NCBI RefSeq assembly: GCF_021155775.2
Contig: NC_060238.1
Span: 3,396,001-3,460,000 of the forward strand
Length of the DNA: 64,000 nucleotides
Source of the DNA: Neodiprion pinetum
Lineage: Eukaryota > Arthropoda > Insecta > Hymenoptera > Diprionidae
Direction: 5' to 3'
How positions within the stretch are numbered: the first letter of the stretch is position 1; each line of letters starts with the position of its first letter. Below, one piece after another: positions 12,969 through 25,093 of this stretch. The translations under genes were made by a program, and so were the position numbers. The notes beneath the pieces were generated by a model. It saw only the letters and a list, made by a program, of their open reading frames with translations, was not told where the DNA came from and did not search any database.

Positions 12969-13205
12969 CCGGGTTGAAGTCCAGAATCTGTAAAGTTCCG
13001 GAAGGGATTAATTCTGAATTATTTGGTGGCGGAACTTGAAGTAAAGAGATCAAACTTCGGTGAAACAACAAAGTTTCGAATGGGCGAAAACGCGCCGGCT
13101 CAATGTTCCAAAATTCAAGTTACGATAGAGCAAAGTTATGAATAGTAAAGTTAAGATGGAGCAAAATTTCTAACAATAAAGTTTCGATAGAGCGAAATAT
13201 AACCA
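12969..13205. repeat. fold-back repeat family 2, copy A (half element)
   Basis: Starts GGGTTGAAGTCCAGAATC and contains AACTTGAAGTAAAGAGATCA and GGCTCAATGTTCCAAAATTC. These match the left half of the elements at 19098-19668 and 32751-33299. The end (about 13117-13205) carries roughly three ~34 bp direct repeats around GATAGAGC(A/G)AA. The second half is absent. Confidence 0.65.
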
Positions 13206-13858
13206 TTAATTGTAAAGCTTTGAATTTACAACGTTTTCAAAACAATCCAATACAACAGGCTGAATTTATGATCCAGGCACAAAATTTCCGGCGTTTGAAA
13301 AAATCGTGATAAAATCGCATCGATAACAAATTTCTTGCCAACGTGTTGAAAAGGTGAAAATTAATTCCGTTCCTCAAAACACTGTGCCTACCTACCTAAT
13401 TTATTTCTATTTTACAAATAACAAAACAATCGGAACCTGACTTCAAATCCGTGTTCCGTTTGCTTCGTCGGTAGAATTTGGCTTGGTTATCAAAATTCCG
13501 TTGCCAATACGTATATCAATTATCCCGTCGTCGCAATTCGTTAGAGAAAATCTGAATATTTCTTTTTGCCTTTCGATGCCGTAGAAGAGATGCCGAAGGC
13601 AGATAGATAGATACGAAGGGGGTTGGACGTGGCAATGCAGGACGAGTGCAAGAGCCGAATCGCTGCTAGTCGACTCGACTCGACTCGAGTCGTCCTGTAG
13701 GGTACCAACCGACAGGGCGGTCGCAAATATTGGTGTTTGGCAAAGACTACCCCCGATCTGTGTCTTTCTCGGTCTCTCTTTCTCCCCATTTATCCCACTC
13801 ACTCCCCCAGGTTCTCGTTATACGTGCTCATCCTGCTCCCCCCCCCCCCCCCCCCCTC

Positions 13859-13889
<31 letters not shown>

Positions 13890-14401
13890 TATCTCTCTCC
13901 GGCGATGCAGCAACGAGCCAGAATCAAACCAGAGCGCCACGCTATAGGTACACCCCTTTTCAACCAACCACCCGACGTGGCTCAATGTGTACAAGTAGAT
14001 AGACGGAGGTGTACGTACATATATATATATATATATGTTTGTAGGTAATGTAGGTGTATATATATGTATATATATATATATGTATATACACACACTCGAT
14101 GCACTGATACAAACCTCAAATAATTGTCCAAAGAACACAGATTTGAAACCACTGGTAAGTAATTACCGGCACTCTCTCGCGTGCCACTCGAATACAGCTT
14201 ACGATTAGGTACCTACAACGTTTGTCTGTCTGTCTGGATGTCCTTGCATGGTGTTGTAAGTAGGTGGACTAACCTTTGACTGTGGGCTGATTTGTGTATA
14301 TATTTATCGCGACGTCGGGGAGGCATCGAAACAAAGATTAAAGATCTCTGACTGATCACACAAGTCTGAAAAAAAAATATACATTTTTTTTTCAATTATA
14401 A
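13206..14401. other. intergenic with dense simple repeats
   Basis: Contains a poly-C run (about 13838-13856), a (CT)n run (about 13859-13882) and two (AT)n runs (about 14018-14037 and 14056-14087). Frames crossing these give long artificial S/L or I/Y peptides. No gene supported. Confidence 0.5.
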
Positions 14402-14830
14402 GCTGTGAAAAATTTCATTTGTTACAGTAACTGGAAAAATTCAGTAAAACGGGTATCGGTAAAAAAAAACTGTTTGAATATTGTTGGTGTTACGAAAAAC
14501 GAGGTACGCGTAAACATTTTGCGATATCGTCGATCCTTTTTTGGTTATTGCAACGCAAAAATCAGTTTGCGAGGTTTACTCTACCTTTTTAGTTAAACAA
14601 GGCTTTAACGTCAATTTATTCTTGCACAAGCATTCAATTTTCGCAACGGTTGCAAGAATATATAGTAACAGTGATCGTAATGAGAAAGAATAGCAACGGA
14701 TACTAGACTTTCCGGTAACAGCTAGAAAACTAATTTTCACTTTCTACCTAGAACTATATTTTTCAGTTGTGGTAAAAATGAAAATAGTTAAGGACTGAGC
14801 GGTAGCCGGAACAAAAAATTTCTGTCAGTG
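14402..14830 (-). mobile_element. CACTG-end MITE, copy 2 (complete, worn left end)
   Basis: Reverse orientation to copy 1. It starts CTGTGAAAAATTTCATTTGT (terminal bases altered) and ends TTTCTGTCAGTG followed by TA. All the internal family blocks are present in reverse order. Noncoding. Confidence 0.82.
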
Positions 14831-16317
14831 TATGAGAGATAATCTCTAAAAAACAGTATGAAAAAATCTGTACAGTTTTTTGTTGCAGACCTGTGTCATC
14901 GAAAATAAGTATTAGAAATAGAAGTCTGACGAAAAAGATCGGTTTGTTACGATTTTTAAGCAACCGGACGTAATACAATAATTTTTTTAAAATCGTTATT
15001 CGAGGAATCAAACTTGGCTTGTCAAATTGCATAAAAAAATGATCGACTCTTATTTGGTTATTTCGCTGGTGAACCTAATGAATTTTTTTACTTCACTCGT
15101 TGAGTTTTAGTGTTTGAACGGTGAAAATTTTTTACTAAAAAAATTGTTGGCTGTTGTTTGAATTGATACGATTCCGGGCATTCGATCCCGGAAAATTTAG
15201 AGGGAAGAGGAAACTTTTTTCAAATAACCTGACAGCCGGAGATATTTTATTGAGTTGGAATTCAATTTATTTCATTTAACGGTATGACAATTATTCAATA
15301 TCATTTCCGATCTAGGTTCCCTGAAAATTATTGAAAATCGTCGAACTGGACGTTCTACAAACGATGACCGGTCAATTTTACAACTCGAATTCGAAATTCC
15401 AATGAAAATCGTATGATTTTCCATTACAGTAAGATTCGTAAGAAATTTTCTATCACATATTACAAAACCTAAATCTGCGTAATTCATTCCTGAAAACGAA
15501 TTACTTCAAAAGAATATAACGGAGAAAAATGTGAGGAAGAAACAAAACGATCCATATCACAAGTGTAAAAATAAAGAAAATAAAAAATAATTACAAAAAA
15601 CATAGAAAGAAGGAACGAAGAAAAAATCTTGGAGTCGAGCCAGCGGAGCGTTAAATTAAAATGCAATTTGTAAAAGGCATTAATTATACAGCGGCCCGTT
15701 GTAGTTGACAGACAGACTTGGCAGGAGTACGGTTTTGAAATTATTTAAAAGCTCATTTGTTTAAAACGTGATTATCGGAGAGAAATGGGAAATGAAAACA
15801 TCCCGTGGATCGCTGCAGTCGAAAACTGCCTCCGGTTCCGCCTCCGTCCGATTTTGAATTGCATCCACCCCCGCCCCCGCAGGGGGTGGTTTTGCTCGTT
15901 GCGTGCTGTTTGCGTTAAACATTTACGTACGTAGAGAAACGGCGTCACGAGCACACCGATTCACCAAAACGTTCAAACGGGCCGCGTTCTCTCTTGTTTG
16001 CACTACTGTAAATCTAGCTAATCTGAATGGTAATGCAATAGAATTACGATATACGAAGCGAGCCATACGTACCGCGTTTCGGCTGCGGTCTAACGCTGCG
16101 ACGAAGCCGAATCCCCAACGAGGTAATGTGTCAAATGATTGCGTTTGCTTTATCCCTGAAAATAAAAATTTCGATAAACAATTTTTATCAATGGAAAATT
16201 TTCAACGCGGTTTTATTATTACGAAAATTGATACGTGCGAAATTTGGATCCAGAGAGGCTGAGAAAAAAAAAGAAAAAAACTCCAGTCTTTTAAGAATTT
16301 AGAATTTTTTTTTTTAT
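14831..16317. other. intergenic, no gene supported
   Basis: AT-rich with scattered short frames. A small CCGGG...CCCGG hairpin at 15173-15195 resembles a tRNA T-arm, but no other tRNA parts surround it. 15800-16100 is more GC-rich; the open frame at 15903-16262 there shows no known domain. Confidence 0.4.
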
Positions 16318-16679
16318 CACAGGGATAACTGATCAACAAAGGGATCGGATTGTTGATATTTTATTGAGCTTATTTTAAACTTGTTTTATATAAATTTCTG
16401 TTGAAAACATATTTAAAATTAACAAAGATATGGCCTTATTATTTACAACATGGTGACGGATTAAAATTTTTCTTATTTGCGAAGCCCTTTTTTTTTTTAA
16501 CCAAGCAGTTTGCGAAAATAGTAATTATTAAAATTTATCAGTCGTTAAATCAAGGTCCATATCTTTGTTAATTTTAAATATATCGTAATAAAAATTTATA
16601 TAAACTAAGTTTGTTAAAATACTTGACGCTTAATAAAATACCAACAATCTAATCACTTTGTTAATTAGTTATCCCAGTG
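16318..16679. mobile_element. 362 bp fold-back DNA element
   Basis: The left end CACAGGGATAACTGATCAAC pairs with the reverse complement of the right end, CACTGGGATAACTAATTAAC. The arms continue through TTGTTGATATTTTATTGAGC-like sequence to AATTAACAAAGATATGG, so almost the whole element folds back on itself (arms ~130 bp, central loop ~100 bp). No protein coded. I could not identify a target-site duplication. Confidence 0.7.
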
Positions 16680-18065
16680 AGAAAAAATTCTTAAAAATCG
16701 GTAATTTTTTCGGTTGTCACAGTTGTTTTCCCCCTTAATTAATAATCTATCCAGAATTGTTACTAAAAACCAGAATACAGCAATATTTGACGATGACACA
16801 TCCAGTAAAAAATATAAAAAAATCCAAATTTTAGCACAAATTAGACTCTTGAACATTAATAGTCTTAGAGTAGTTATCGGCACAACAATTTATAATTTGA
16901 ATAAGACTCCTGTGAGAAGTGAAACAATAAAGATATTATATGATAAGATGTGCGGTAAAAATTTAGGTGTGTAATAAATGGAATTATTTCAATTCTAATT
17001 CGCCTTAACGAGCTTGAATTAAAGACAAAAATAAAAAAATTGTTTTAGATTGTTTAAAATTAGATAAAGATTATTCACACTCTTTCTTTTACACCTCACG
17101 AAATCGTACATGAAACAAAAACCGGTTGTGACACGATTATTGAAACTTTGCGTTTCTTATTTAATGTTTTTTTTTTTTGCACGGACTCCTATCGATAATC
17201 ATTGCGAAACATTGCAAACGGAATGTTTCGCTGCGTAACGATTTGCAAATGAATCTTGCGGTGTGTAAAAAAGGAACAACAGCGAGGATGGAATGAGAAA
17301 ATAAATTGCAATCGAAAATAATTAGCGAAAGCAAAAAGAGAGAGAGAGAGAGAGTGAAACTCAGCGGCAATTAAACCTCGTTTCAGTGTTTTCCTCCGCA
17401 TCTCTCTTTTCCATCTGTCTCTCTTTTTTCCCGTGGCATTATGCCTCGCGTAAATGTGCGTACATACGCAAATTTTTGTGAGTAAGTAACGCCTGCTAAA
17501 ACGATCGGTAAATAAAAATTATGAAATTCAACAAACCACCGCCCCAAGTGTATATACATATATATATATATATGTATTTATTTATAGATATAACAAGGTA
17601 CACGCATACGTATAACGTATATACGCGCAAACTCATCGAGTCTGCAGGTGCGTACACGTGCCAGCTCGAATAAATAAATAAATAAATAAATACGCATGTA
17701 CGCAGATGATATTGTATATGAAATATACGCGTAGATACGATATGTATAAAGACGAACGCTCTCGCATCTGTGTGTATAATGTTTGTTCACAAATATAATA
17801 ATTGACTCGCATTTTCTCTCGTTGTTCCCACGGCTAATTTTACGCAAATAAATGTTTCAGCTCAGCTTTATGGTGTTATATTCCACCCGTAAACCTGCGC
17901 TGGACACGTGATGGAGTATATTTATGTGTTTGGTATATATACATCACATTATAAACGAGCTGAACAGAGGAGGAGAGGGGAAAAAAAATTTCACTCATTC
18001 ATCCTGCGCTCGTCTCCTAGATTTTCTCCAATTCAATTTACAACCGGTATCGTCGGGTCAATAAA
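16680..18065. other. intergenic, no gene supported
   Basis: AT-rich. A short plus-strand frame at 16714-16974 has no recognisable motif. (AT)n is at about 17555-17572, (GA)n at 17337-17354 and (AAAT)n at 17669-17692. Confidence 0.4.
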
Positions 18066-18560
18066 AAATTCCGGATGTTGTACAGAAGAGTTCCAATATT
18101 CAACAAATTTACAAATTTGAGAGAAGAAAAAAAAATTCTTTGGAAAAAAAAAATCTACAAGTTACCGAATTTTCTATATACTTATAATGAGACATTTTTA
18201 ATTCTTAAGAATTCAATTGAAATATCTTTCTAATATCAATTTATTCACGATATTTCAAACCAAGAAATTAATTTGATCCTTGATACCGTTTTCACCTTTC
18301 TTCAACTTTCTCCTCCACCAAGTTTTTCTCTACAAGAATTCACGACGTTCTGTGAAAGAGTTTCGATATTCAACAAATTTCCGAATATGGAAAAAAGGAA
18401 GAAAGAAAGGAAAAAAATACGCGTCGCAAAAAAAAAAAAAAAAAAAAACCTGCAGGTCGACGAATTTTTGATATACCGATACTAAAATATTTTGAAGTTT
18501 TCATTATATTTTAAACCAAAAAACTAGTTTGACCGTCGATTATTTTCACCTATTCAACTT
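18066..18560. repeat. diverged direct duplication (~270 bp period)
   Basis: Two successive blocks share the same order of landmarks: GTTCNNATATTCAACAAATTT, an A-rich tract, CGAATTTTNNATATAC, then a stretch ending ATTTNAAACCAANAAAN and a TTGATNNTCGAT-like end before TTTTCACCT. The first copy starts near 18066 and the second near 18341. Divergence is high, so the exact borders are uncertain. Confidence 0.5.
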
Positions 18561-19097
18561 TTTTCCACCCCTCGCATTGTACTTTTTCAAAAGTTCTTTT
18601 ACATCACGTGTCTTCAGCACCGAAATTGGAGCAATAATTTCTAGGGGGTCGACCGGGGGTTGAATACTACGCCCTGAAGTTGGCTCCGGTGGGACTCGCG
18701 AGTAAGTGAGTGAGTGACTGCAGTCGGCCCAACTGCCGTGGTGCTGATTGATGCGGTTGTTTGACCAGAGGGTTCCTTATCCGGGGATTCCCGCGTTGAT
18801 TCGCCTGCGCGGCGCCATCCCTACGAAAACCACCCTCTCACCCCTTCCACAGGGATTGTTGGAAAAAAAAAAGAAAAATAATAATAAAAAAGAAAAAAGA
18901 AATCTCATACCGTTTCATTTTTCTTCTTTTCTTTATTTTCAACCGAAAATTATCGTTGTAAATAAAATAATATAAAGGTCAATAAAATATTGAAAATTTC
19001 CTGGTTTCAACTGGATTCGTTATTACTCCTCATCGAACCCTTCAACATTTCCCTGCGCACTGACTTATTACTTTATAAGTTCACGGTTCATGTCCGG
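18561..19097. other. intergenic, no gene supported
   Basis: A GC-richer core at 18640-18850 is followed by an A-rich tract (18865-18900). No gene supported. Confidence 0.4.
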
Positions 19098-19668
19098 GCG
19101 GGGTTAAAGGTACTAATTTGAAAACTTACGAAAGCGCCTAATTTCGAAACTTGAAGTAAAGAAATCAAACTTTTGAGAAGCAGCTAAACTTCGAAGGGGC
19201 GGAAACACGGTGGCTCAATGTTCCGAAATTCAAGTTTCGATAGAGTAAAATTCGGAAAATTAAAATATACTCACAGAGCGTAGTTTACTCAACGAGTGAT
19301 GGTAAAAAATCAGAAAAATCGAAAATCAGAATGACCAGGATTCGTAACGTGAAAAGTATCGAAAATCCAAAACACAGAAAGATCAAAGTGGTGAAATTTC
19401 ATCGAGTCAGAAATTCACGGGACTGAAAATCTTCGATTATTCGCAATTTCGACGTCTCAAATTTGTAAATTTTCTCATTCTCGCACTTTCGGAACTTTGA
19501 CTTGTCGTCATTTAGTCCTTTTGGAACTTCGAGGTTCGAGTTTCGGATCGTTCGAAGCTTTATCGTTTCGTCAAAATTTCACATCTCCACTTCAAGTTTC
19601 GCCGGCCAAAAAAATTCGGAATCTGTCTTTTTCGAAACTTTTAAAATCTGTAATTTCAACCCCGCCCC
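19098..19668. repeat. fold-back repeat family 2, copy B
   Basis: Starts GGCGGGGTTAAAGG and ends AATTTCAACCCCGCCCC, so the ends are inverted repeats. Inside are AACTTGAAGTAAAGAAATCA and GGCTCAATGTTCCGAAATTC near the left, and blocks that match the reverse complement of copy C (GATCAAAGTGGTGAAATTTC and AATGACCAGGATTC). It is about 570 bp, noncoding and a long imperfect palindrome. Confidence 0.7.
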
Positions 19669-21695
19669 TTCCCGAGAAAAAAAATTATTTGTAAAGAACC
19701 GAGCGAGAAACACGTTTCTGCAGACGCCTTTTGTGTTTCCCTGAAATCCACCCGTCCTCCCTGACTCTGCAAAAGGGTTTCATACATCTACACGGGGTTC
19801 GAGGAAAGAAAGGGGTTGGGGATCGGGTCGGGTCGTAGTTACGTATGCATATGTGCTTTTCGACACGGGATCTACAAGGTACCTGTGTGTATAATCCGGG
19901 TAGGTGGGAGAGAAGGTGGCGGTGGGGGGGTGGGGGGGGGGGGGGGTGTCTGAAGGGGCGAACGGAGCTCGCGGTGTTAATAATTAACTTTTATCGACTG
20001 CCTCGCGGGTTGTTCGGGGTGGCTGCCTATACGCGAGTTTCTGAAGAGCTGATAACAATATTTGCCGAAACCCGTCGTCCATCCCCTACATATTGCACGG
20101 GCACCGGCAGCAGCTGACGCCCGAATATTTCCCGTCAGTAAACATCCAAATCGCAAACTTATCAAATATGAATAGCCCCTGTCGCTGAACAAACCCCGTT
20201 CTTTCCTCCCTCCCCTTAAATCGCGGGATTCCGATCCGGGATTTTTCACGCAAAGTCGAACACTACAGGAAATAAGAGGGCCTTAGTTAAAAAAAGGTAA
20301 ATAACAAGAAAAAGAAAAACGGGGAAACTGGAAAGAAATTTTATCTTCCGATAATTAACGGGGTGGCAAAAGGGTGCAAGAATTTAGAAAATATTAGTAA
20401 CGAAGAGAACGAAGCTTTCAAAACAAGACATGTTTGTCTCAACGATTGTTTATTCTTTTTTTTTTTTTTTTCTTGCAGGAGCAACATGAATTTATTTCTG
20501 GAGAATAGAAAATACCTCTATTTGTTCGTATGATTTTAATCGAATTTTCCACTGAGAGAGAAATTTTTCAGTTTCGGTCACCAGAATTCAAGGAATTAAA
20601 ACTTATTACTGAATTTTTATCCATCATAGAAGATTTAAATCCATCGTACCGTCAGTATTGAATTTTTCACCAAATACGAACAGTCTCATCAACATTCCAA
20701 GACCCTGAATTGAATTCTAATAAATTTCTATAATAAACCCCGTTCCCAAATATTCAATTAATTCCCAAAGTTTGATCATATTACCGTATCTTTTGCCAAC
20801 GTTTCTTCCATTCTTTTTTCCAACACGTAATTTGTTATTTTTTCTTAACCTCAAAGTTTTTCGCGTAAATTTTTCCGCACCTAGTAGCTTGTTTTTCCCT
20901 TATCGCAAACGGTGTGTAAGATACGAGAGACATGCAATCCACACGCCTATCCGCCCGTCAGTGTAGCTAGCGAAGAAAAACATAAAGGACATCTTTTCAT
21001 CAGTCGAAGGAAAACATCGTCGAGTGGGCCGATATATGCGCGTGTATATACGTGTATATATATATATAGGTTACGCCACCTTCCTTCGTATATTCGCGAA
21101 TAGACGGTAAACCGAAGAGAGAAAAGAGGGAGGGCGGCAGATACGCACTGGGTACTGTTTTGCATAGCATTAGTACCGGTATTATTGTAAGCCGACGTTT
21201 GTAATAGCTACTCTGCACACGCCAGGCCGATTCTCCGCTCCCTTCGGGTGTTAATTTAATTTAATCCCACGTCGCGTCGTCGTCCGACTGCGCAGCGACT
21301 CGTCCATGCTGCCATTCGGATCTGTGTTCGCGAATATGCGATGTGCGTGTACAATTGCATGCAGGCGCGAGTGGGAGAAAAAACAAAATGCATAGGAAAA
21401 AAAAGAAGAAAGAATTTTGCATGTCACAACGATTTTTAAATAGTTTTAGCGTGAAAACAGCTTTATTATTAGCAAACATGTCGTAGATGTGAATCGACAC
21501 TGGAAAATATGTATACAACGATTTTGAGCAAAGGTTAATGATCCAGTGATTTTTTTTTTTTCGACACGATTTTTTCGTCAGATTCGAGAGGATATTCGTT
21601 TGGTATTGAAAAATTGAAATTTTGATGAATTTTGATCGAGTTAGATTCGGAAAAGGTTTCAAATTTCTAAAGAGGAATGATTGGGTTTTGTAATG
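19669..21695. other. intergenic with poly-G tract and solo MITE end
   Basis: Contains a G-rich run at about 19922-19946, a poly-T run at 20457-20471 and an (AT)n run near 21050-21067. Overlapping frames on both strands show no family motif. No gene supported. Confidence 0.4.
20550..20585 (+). mobile_element. solo end of the CACTG-end MITE family
   Basis: CACTGAGAGAGAAATTTTTC followed by AGTTTCGGTCACC matches the forward-type terminus of the family (CACTGAGAGAAATTTTTAGT, TTCCGGTTACC). The sequence beyond does not match the complete copies, so this is a truncated copy or a related subfamily. Confidence 0.5.
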
Positions 21696-22850
21696 TTAAG
21701 GGAGTTCAAATCGTACGAGAATTAACGTTCCGTTTCGGTAGATCTTACATTTCCAATGGTGAATATATGGACAGCACTTTTTTTTAGTTAAATTTATAAC
21801 AGCAATTGTGATAATATTTTCAAATCCGATAATAATAGTTGAAAAATTAATATTAAGAGTAACAATATTCTTAGTTAGATTTACCACAATTGATGAAAGA
21901 TTTGACTCCAAAAAAATGCTGTCCGTATATTTACACCACGGTACATGTAAAAACTGAAATAAATTTTTTTTTCGTGTAGAATTCGTTCTTACATTTTTTT
22001 ATTTCTTTTTATATTGTATTTTGAGACGGACGTTTAACCGCTGACCATAGCGTGAAGTAATCGTGAATTACGATCGTGCGAAGTAAGGATTTTGCAGTAT
22101 CCATGCAGACGAGGCATGATACCAGGTCCGTGCGAGGCGTGTAAATCATGTGGACAAAGTCAGATCGCAAACAAGCCAACTTGAGAGGCATTTCGCACTG
22201 TCTGGAGGTATTGCAGGCTCTTGAATATACTGGAAAACTGAAAAAAAGGACGAGGAATTAAGGAAGTTTAAACGGCGGTACGTTATTAGGTTTTTCAAAG
22301 TTCGACATCTTATAGCGAAAGCTTTGTATATTCACTCTATACAGTTTTAAGATCTGTTGAGCGTAAGAGCCATTTTTTTTTTATTTATAACCGAAAAGTA
22401 ACTCTAATACAGTAATTTCATGTTTTGCGCACGCGATGCGTTGTTGCCACGTCACAACGTGTTATGGCCTGCACAGCTGGACACAACCTCAGACGTGTAT
22501 AAATTTTTTTAAATAATTTTTCCCAACATCACGGGAGCAGTGAATAATTCTGAAATATCTTTATCAATCATTATCAGACTTGCTACTAATGGCAAAAAAA
22601 AAAAAAAAATTTCAACGAAATTTTAATGTCACTTTGTTACAAATTTAATCGACAAGTTCGATTCCCGTCCATTTCTCCGTAAGGTGTACAATGTAAAATG
22701 AGCGAAGACACATATTTGCTTACATCTCATGGACAATCTAGTGAATCCATACGAAATTTTAATCTGGCGATTGAATCGCATAAATCTATTGAATTGCCAA
22801 ATTTGATCGAAAACCGAACATTAATTCTCGTATGATTCAAACTCCCTTAA
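21696..22850. mobile_element. 1155 bp element with TTAA-flanked inverted ends
   Basis: Left end TTAAGGGAGTTCAAATCGTA, continuing CGAGAATTAACGTTC. The reverse complement of the right end is TTAAGGGAGTTTGAATCATA, continuing CGAGAATTAATGTTC. The ends match over about 40 bp. The outermost TTAA could be a target duplication (piggyBac-type preference) or part of the end; the GGGAG that follows is not the usual CCC of piggyBac. No transposase frame survives, so it is non-autonomous. Confidence 0.65.
21758..21937. repeat. 180 bp inverted repeat nested in the 1155 bp element
   Basis: GGTGAATATATGGACAGCAC followed by a T run on the left pairs with the reverse complement of the right side (GGTGTAAATATACGGACAGC plus a T run). 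The interior is AT-rich. It may be an internal hairpin of the larger element or a separate insertion. Confidence 0.6.
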
Positions 22851-24940
22851 ATTTGTCTCAAAATTTTCCAAATCCTCGTCAACGAGACGCGGATACCAAC
22901 CCTTGGCGCCCACGGGCCAGGCACCCTTGCATCACTGCAGGGTCGACTGTTGTCGCAGTGACTCAGTATTTGGATAAGGGCTCGATGCAACCCGGTAGTA
23001 GAACGGACTCGCTCGCTCCGTTGCACCAACCACGTGCCACCACGCGTCGCGTCCTTATATGACCCTGCATTATTAATCGAGGCACCAAAGGTCTCGAGCT
23101 TACGAGCTTTCACTCAACGATAGGACGATTTGAGAATAGAATCGTTATTACTGCCGTAGCTGCCTGCTTGATCATTTTCACTGTTGTTATTAATTTTTTG
23201 AAATGTTGAATTAGAAACTTTTGCTGATAGTTGTAGCTGTTCTTCAATTATTGTGATCATTATCTCAAGTCGAAATTTACCGCCTACTTAGGGCTTCAAG
23301 ATCGTAATGTAGGATCTATTTCAAAATAGGTTCAATCGTCTACTGAGAGTGTCAAAGTAGGGTTTGGTACTTTGATTTTTAGGAGTTGGAGGTTCAGTGC
23401 TGTAAAAAAAGGTTTACACTAACCTTAGCAGGGTAAAATATAGACGTTAAATTTCGACTCGGGGTCTTTTGCCAGACTAGAAATCTATGAGATCTGAAAG
23501 GTGATTTTTTCGATTTTTTTTATACGAAACCATGTCACGTATGCAATATTTGACACTTTCATATCCTGCCACGTCCGCGTTCATCGATATCTGGGTCAGT
23601 TCCACAAGCCATTCGAGTAACGCCCAATGACTCATCATAAAAACATGAGCATATATTTCAATGGTCTTGTTGAGATTTCTCAAACTGTCAATATTTTCGA
23701 CCAACAATGCAGTTTGCACATTTAACTTATGACACTCGCTTTCACTTCGGTTGCATATCCAGACCATGCCAGATGCAAGGATTGACACCCTGGCTTTCAC
23801 CTGGCTTTTGATTATTTAGGATACTGGTAGCATTTCTGTATTGCGGAAGTTACGGGAGCTCTGTTCAAAAGTTGACTCCAAAACAGAACTCGCTGCTTCG
23901 TTCCCTCCCATCCACCTCATCCCTCCTTGTGGCTGATGGTTCTCATAGGTCTGAACACAAGGTCTTCCGATCTTCCAAAAAACTCTTCCAACTTCCAATG
24001 CGACGTTACAATGGGGCTTGAAAAATCCCAGTGACGCAATGCCGACCTTTGGTCCACTGGCACTTCGGTTCCTGAACCCAAGCATTTCGATCTGGGTAAA
24101 TCCGGTTCGAAGTCGAGGTCCAGAGGATGCAAGTTTGGAAATGAGCTCTGCGTACGTGACATTCTAGAGTTGGACGATGCGTGTACGTCGGAAACGGTTA
24201 CACCCGCACGTAGACAGCATGCCTAGTTAGACATCCAGACACTTGTGCGTGGATGAACGTACGTGAGTGGATCCGGTACATATAGGCGAGGGGGTTGGGT
24301 AAGGCGGGGGAGTGAATGAGGCGGAGGATAGTGTAGTAATATAGAGAACGGCTAAAGGCGGACGTAATTTCCTGCCCGCCTGACAACGCTACAGACATGT
24401 TTGCCAACCCAACCAACACGCGCAGACTCACGCTGACATACACAGATCCCATACAGACGTGGGTTCAAGTCTTACACCGAGTCTCCACCTATGGCAGGCG
24501 CTCGCTGAAGGTACGTACCTACTGCCTACTACACGTCTGCACCACCACTTCGTGCAACGACCAACACAAATTCCCTGGACAGAGGAGACCGGGGTTTGTG
24601 ATCTGCCCTGTCTATATTGCAGCCAAGGCCCAAGGCGCTTTGATCGAAGAGTAACCGGGGCGATGGCGGATGGCAACATCTATAGATATGCATGCGGTGT
24701 GTGTATTCTGGATATATCTATATCTGTGTATACATAACCCATGGACACGTGTATGCGTACAAGACTGACACATAGGAAAATACTTCATCAAATTTGATTG
24801 AAAGGACCAGAAAGCACAGAGAGAGAAAATAAGAGTCGAGTGATAGGGAATCTTGTCATACGTTGATCCATGATTTTAACGACTCGCTACTGATGGTTCA
24901 ATATTATTAACCTTGCACAGGTTAAAGCTGCGATTTAAAA
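22851..24940. other. intergenic, GC-richer in parts, no gene supported
   Basis: 22.86-23.06 and 23.85-24.70 kb are GC-richer and hold overlapping frames on both strands. One minus-strand frame (stop near 23816, open to about 24165) lacks a known motif. No splice chain could be established. Confidence 0.35.
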
Positions 24941-25093
24941 GTGCTTTTGAAACTTTGAACGCGTTTTTCTCAAAACTATGTTTTCAAAGTCGGTGAGCAA
25001 GATTTCTCGGAAATGGTTGAATCGATCAGTTTCAAATTCTTACACGAGCCTAATGAATATATTTTTCAGTCTTTGATCGAAGGATTTTTCTAC
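24941..25093 (+). repeat. dispersed 155 bp repeat, copy 1
   Basis: Shares with 56679-56831 the ordered blocks TTTTGAAACTTTGAA, GCGTTTTTCT, CAAAGTCGGTGAG, AAGATTTCTCGGAAA, TGAATATATTTTTCAGT and TTGATCGAAG, in the same orientation, 31.7 kb apart. Noncoding. Confidence 0.75.

Noticed and set aside
13730..14138. Frames over (C)n, (CT)n and (AT)n runs
   Set aside because: Peptides are S/L/P or I/Y/H repeats dictated by microsatellites.
15173..15195. CCGGG...CCCGG hairpin resembling a T-arm
   Set aside because: Isolated hairpin with no other tRNA elements.
22655..22672. GTTCGATTCCCGTCC, a tRNA B-box look-alike
   Set aside because: No A box, acceptor stem or anticodon arm can be built upstream.
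23816..24165. Minus-strand frame of ~115 codons with protein-like composition
   Set aside because: No known motif, a second overlapping frame is equally open, and no splice partners could be identified.
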